A stretch of DNA of 8,875 bases from JANNWF01 sp041675805. GTDB lineage: Bacteria > Pseudomonadota > Gammaproteobacteria > Xanthomonadales > Xanthomonadaceae. A program made the position numbers and the translations under genes. Shown here one piece after another: positions 5,978-8,875 of the stretch (the stretch's first letter is position 1; each line of letters starts with the position of its first letter). The notes beneath the pieces are model-generated. The model worked only from the letters and a program-made list of their open reading frames with translations, had not been told where the DNA came from and ran no database searches. The stretch spans positions 1 to 8,875 of the forward strand of contig JBAYTD010000117.1 of assembly GCA_041675805.1 (NCBI GenBank), given 5' to 3'.

Positions 5978-5982
5978 CGGCG

Positions 5983-8875
5983 ATGCGGCGCGGTCGTTGG
6001 GCAAGTGGAAATCGCTGGCGGGGTTGGACATCGGTTCTGTCGGCCTGTTTGCTTGCGTTGCTGTCCGGGCCGCTTCTGGCCAACGGGCCGGGCGTGGAGC
6101 CGGTGCGTTTTTTCACCTTGGGCGTCGATGACGGTCTGCCGCATTCCACCGCCCGCGCGCTGGCGCAGGACAACGACGGTTTTCTGTGGATCGGCTCGCA
6201 GGATGGGTTGAGCCGTTTCGACGGACATGAATTCGAGGTGTTCCGCCATCGCCCGGGCGTGCTCGACGGCTTGGGCGACAACCACATCATCGCGTTGGCG
6301 GTCGATGCCGATGGCGATCTGTGGATCGGCACCCAAGCCGGTGGCCTGACCCGGCGCGACGCGCGCAGCGGTGCCTTTGTCCGCGAGACCTTGCCCTCGC
6401 GTCGCGACGATCAGGCGCAGGAGCCGGTCAGTGCGCTGCGCTGGGATCCGCAACGTGGCCTGTGGGCGGCCAGCGGCAATGGCTCGCTGCACCGTCGCCA
6501 CGGCGGGCGCTGGCAGACCGAGGCGCTGGGCGTGCAGACGCCGACCGGGCCGATCCGCTCGCTGCGCCTGGGGCGCGGCGGCGAACTGCTGGTGGCGGCG
6601 CGTCATGGCGTCTGGCGTTGCGCCGGTCCGCAGGACTGCGGCGACAGCCTGCGCGACGAGGAAGGCCGGCCCATCGACGCCCAGGACGTGATCGAGGACG
6701 GCGACGGCAGCCTGTGGACGGCCAGCACCGAGCGCGGCCTTTACCATCACGCCGCCGATGGCGGGTTGCTGGCGCATCATCACGGCATGGCCGCCACGCG
6801 GATGGATGATTCCGTCCGCTCGCTGCTGATCGACAGCAAGGATCGGCTGTGGATAGCCACCCATGGCGGCGTCTGGCGGTTCGACGCCGACCGTCGTGGC
6901 TTGCGCCATTGGCGTCATCGTCCGTCCGGTGCCGGCGGCCTGCCGACCGACCGCATCCAGACGCTGTTCGAGGATCGCGACGGCATGATCTGGATCGGCA
7001 CCTGGACCGAGGGCCTGGCGGCGCTGGACCCGGCCACCGAGGTGTTCACCAGCCTGTTCGCCGATCCCGCCGTGCCCGGCGCGATGCCTTCCGACGTGGT
7101 GACCGCGCTCTTGGCCGAGCCGGACGGCCGGCTGTGGATGGGCCTTGCGCCCAATCACGGACTGGCGCTGTTCGACTTCGAGCGTGGCGTGCTGCGCCAT
7201 TACCGCCACGATCCGGGGCAGCCGCGCAGCCTGTCGCACAACTACGTGCAGAGCATCATCCGCGATGGCGAGGGCCGGCTGTGGGTGGCGACGCAGGGCG
7301 GCGGTCTCAACCTCCTCGATGCCGACGGCGAGGGCTTCACGCATTTCCGCCACGATCCCGACCGCCCCGACAGCCTGGCCAGCGATCACCTGCTGCACCT
7401 GCATCCGGATGCCGATGGCAGCCTGTGGATCGGCACCCTCGACGCCGGTCTCGACCGGCTCTGTCGCGGCTGCGCTGACTTCCAGCATTTTCGTCATGAC
7501 CCCGAGGATCCGACTTCGCTCGGCGGGGAGACGGTCAGCAACGCCTTCGAGGACAGTCGCGGCCGCTTCTGGGTTGCCCTGCGCCCCGGCGGGCTGAACC
7601 TGCTTGATCGCGAAAGCGCTCGCTTCACCCGCATCATCGCCCGTCCGGGCGTGCCCGGTTCACTGAGCAGCGACGCGCTGACCGTGCTGCGCGAGGACAG
7701 TCGCGGTCGCCTGTGGATCGGTACCCAGGGCGGCGGCCTCAATCTGCTCGACGCCGCGCCCGGCGAGCCGTTGCGCTTTCGCAGCCTGTCGCGCGCCGAC
7801 GGGCTGGGTTCGGATGCCATCGGCGGCCTGTACGAGGACGCCCGCGGACGCATCTGGATCAGCACCACCACCGGCATCAGCCGGCTCGATCCGGCGCGCT
7901 GGCTGGTGGAGAACTACGGCGGGCGCGAGGGCGTGCAGGGTTCGGGCTATTTCGTCGGCAGCCAGGCGCGGCTGGCCGATGGCCGGATCGCCTTCGGCGG
8001 ACTGCGCGGGGTGACCGTGTTCGATCCCGAACGGCTGGCGGCGCGCCGTCCGCCCGGCCAGGTGGTGCTGACCCGCGCCCGCAGCCAGAGCGCCACCGAT
8101 CTCGGCGATGACCAGATGGCGCTGGCGGCGCGCATCCAGCACGAAGGTGCGCTGCGCCTGCGCCATCCGGCGCGCGACTTGGTGCTGGAGTTCTCCGCCC
8201 TGGCCTTCAACGCGCCGCAGGGGCTGCGCTACCGGCATCGGCTGGAAGGCGTCGATGCCGACTGGGTTTACAGCGAGCCGCGCCGGCGCTACGCCGCCTA
8301 CACCAACCTGCCGCCGGGCGAGTACCGCTTCAGCATGCAGGCCACCGGCCCCGATCTGGCCGGCCCGGAGTCGACCATCATGCTGCGCGTCGATCCCTCG
8401 CCGCTGGCGCATCCGCTGGCCCGCCTGCTGTACGGCCTGCTGGCGCTGGCCCTGTTCGCCCTGCTGGCCTGGCTGCTGCGCAGCCGCCTGGCCGAACGCG
8501 AGCGCGCCGCGCAGGCGCTGCGCGACAGCGGAGAGCGGCTGAAGCTGGCGCTGTGGGGCACCGGCGACGAGCTCTGGGATCTCGATCTGCGCTCCGGCCT
8601 GATGCGCCGCGTCAACCCGCTGCCCTTCCTCGCCGCGCCGCAGGAACCGGAAGTCGGCCCGGCCTCGTCCCTGGTCGCCTATGTCCATCCCGACGACGCC
8701 CACCTGCCCGACGCCGCACTGCGCGCCCACCTCAGGGGCGAAAGCGACGTGTTCGAAGTCACCTATCGCACCCGCGATGTCGAAGGTCAGTGGCGCTGGC
8801 TGCGCTCGCGCGGGCGCGTGGTCGAGCGCGGCGCGGACGGCCGCGCGCTGCGCGTCGCCGGCACCGTCGGCGACG
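5983..8875 (+). CDS. Propeller-Y_Y_Y-PAS transmembrane sensor, N-terminal part (runs off right edge)
   Basis: 964 codons are present without a stop. Order: a signal peptide at about 14-35 (SVLSACLLALLSGPLLANG); fourteen Reg_prop-type propeller blades from about 65 to 685, enough for two seven-bladed propellers; a Y_Y_Y domain at about 725-803, typified by YRHRLEGVDADWV and YTNLPPGEYRF; a membrane helix at about 814-833; a short linker; and a PAS_3-type domain from about 850 to the edge (YVHPDDAHL, GQWRWLRSRGR). Blade cores show the family pattern DGxLWIGTxxGGLxxxD, with Trp at 69, 114, 161, 245, 290, 337, 385, 434, 482, 530, 578 and 625. Proteins of this type sense periplasmic ligands and signal across the inner membrane. 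The output (histidine kinase, or GGDEF/EAL as is common in Xanthomonadales) is not visible. The gene is divergent from phoH. Confidence 0.9.
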   Translation, partial: MRRGRWASGNRWRGWTSVLSACLLALLSGPLLANGPGVEPVRFFTLGVDDGLPHSTARALAQDNDGFLWIGSQDGLSRFDGHEFEVFRHRPGVLDGLGDNHIIALAVDADGDLWIGTQAGGLTRRDARSGAFVRETLPSRRDDQAQEPVSALRWDPQRGLWAASGNGSLHRRHGGRWQTEALGVQTPTGPIRSLRLGRGGELLVAARHGVWRCAGPQDCGDSLRDEEGRPIDAQDVIEDGDGSLWTASTERGLYHHAADGGLLAHHHGMAATRMDDSVRSLLIDSKDRLWIATHGGVWRFDADRRGLRHWRHRPSGAGGLPTDRIQTLFEDRDGMIWIGTWTEGLAALDPATEVFTSLFADPAVPGAMPSDVVTALLAEPDGRLWMGLAPNHGLALFDFERGVLRHYRHDPGQPRSLSHNYVQSIIRDGEGRLWVATQGGGLNLLDADGEGFTHFRHDPDRPDSLASDHLLHLHPDADGSLWIGTLDAGLDRLCRGCADFQHFRHDPEDPTSLGGETVSNAFEDSRGRFWVALRPGGLNLLDRESARFTRIIARPGVPGSLSSDALTVLREDSRGRLWIGTQGGGLNLLDAAPGEPLRFRSLSRADGLGSDAIGGLYEDARGRIWISTTTGISRLDPARWLVENYGGREGVQGSGYFVGSQARLADGRIAFGGLRGVTVFDPERLAARRPPGQVVLTRARSQSATDLGDDQMALAARIQHEGALRLRHPARDLVLEFSALAFNAPQGLRYRHRLEGVDADWVYSEPRRRYAAYTNLPPGEYRFSMQATGPDLAGPESTIMLRVDPSPLAHPLARLLYGLLALALFALLAWLLRSRLAERERAAQALRDSGERLKLALWGTGDELWDLDLRSGLMRRVNPLPFLAAPQEPEVGPASSLVAYVHPDDAHLPDAALRAHLRGESDVFEVTYRTRDVEGQWRWLRSRGRVVERGADGRALRVAGTVGD
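6175..8030 (+). repeat. Tandem propeller-blade repeats in the sensor gene (14 units)
   Basis: Units of about 42-49 codons recur across the periplasmic region. Between 6991 and 7860 the period is almost constant: the blade Trp codons are spaced 47-49 residues apart (residues 337, 385, 434, 482, 530, 578, 625). Units near 7279 and 7711 both encode LW..TQGGGLNLLDA. A second recurring element, HFRHDPxxPxSL, precedes the next blade at about residues 406-418, 454-466 and 502-514. Blades 3-5 are shorter and more diverged; blade 4 has Leu203, and blade 14 Ala670, where the Trp is expected. Confidence 0.75.

Noticed and set aside
5620..7497. Minus-strand open frame of 625 codons antisense to the sensor
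   Set aside because: It runs across the phoH start, the intergenic region and the sensor gene, has low-complexity Ala/Gln/Arg-rich composition and no domain. It is a typical antisense shadow of high-GC3 coding DNA.
1..8875. Mobile elements, CRISPR arrays, tRNA/rRNA genes, phage or defence genes
   Set aside because: I looked on both strands and saw no terminal repeats, transposase or integrase motifs, regularly spaced short repeats, or tRNA cloverleaf. The regular repeats in the right third are protein propeller blades.

Overview
The window looks like a chromosomal core region of a high-GC gammaproteobacterium, most likely a member of the Xanthomonadales/Lysobacterales. That placement is an inference from the GC-rich codon use, the divergent rne/rluC pair, the phoH-ybeY-corC order and a very large periplasmic-propeller sensor. 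No database search could be run. There is no sign of phage, IS elements, CRISPR, tRNA or rRNA genes.

Layout, left to right. Bases 1-158 (minus) are the first 52 codons of ribonuclease E (rne), which runs off the left edge. Bases 159-692 form an untranslated gap that should hold the long rne 5' leader; it contains three strong hairpins and, near its right end, opposed candidate promoters for rne and rluC. Bases 693-1676 (plus) encode the 23S rRNA pseudouridine synthase RluC. It converges, with a gap of only 4 bases, on a minus-strand series read from right to left: phoH/ybeZ (5777-4797), ybeY (4800-4330), a DUF1428/YbaA-like gene (4223-3867), corC/ybeX (3727-2864) and an Lnb/DUF4105-family membrane protein (2871-1681). 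phoH/ybeY overlap by 4 bases and corC/lnb-like by 8 bases, so each pair is translationally coupled. The DUF1428 gene sits between the two pairs, with over 100 bases of spacer on each side. After a 205-base divergent intergenic region with a 9-bp inverted repeat, bases 5983-8875 (plus) encode the N-terminal 964 residues of a large sensor: signal peptide, 14 propeller blades, Y_Y_Y domain, one membrane helix and a PAS domain, with the output domain beyond the right edge.

The shared theme of the left two thirds is RNA and ribosome maintenance (RNase E, RluC, PhoH, YbeY), followed by CorC and an envelope protein. In enterobacteria the fourth position of the ybeZ-ybeY-ybeX operon is held by lnt, apolipoprotein N-acyltransferase. 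Here the gene coupled to corC is instead a member of the family that includes Enterococcus Lnb, a different type of lipoprotein N-acylating enzyme. This is the most interesting observation in the window. The right third is a separate signalling gene that probably senses a periplasmic ligand.
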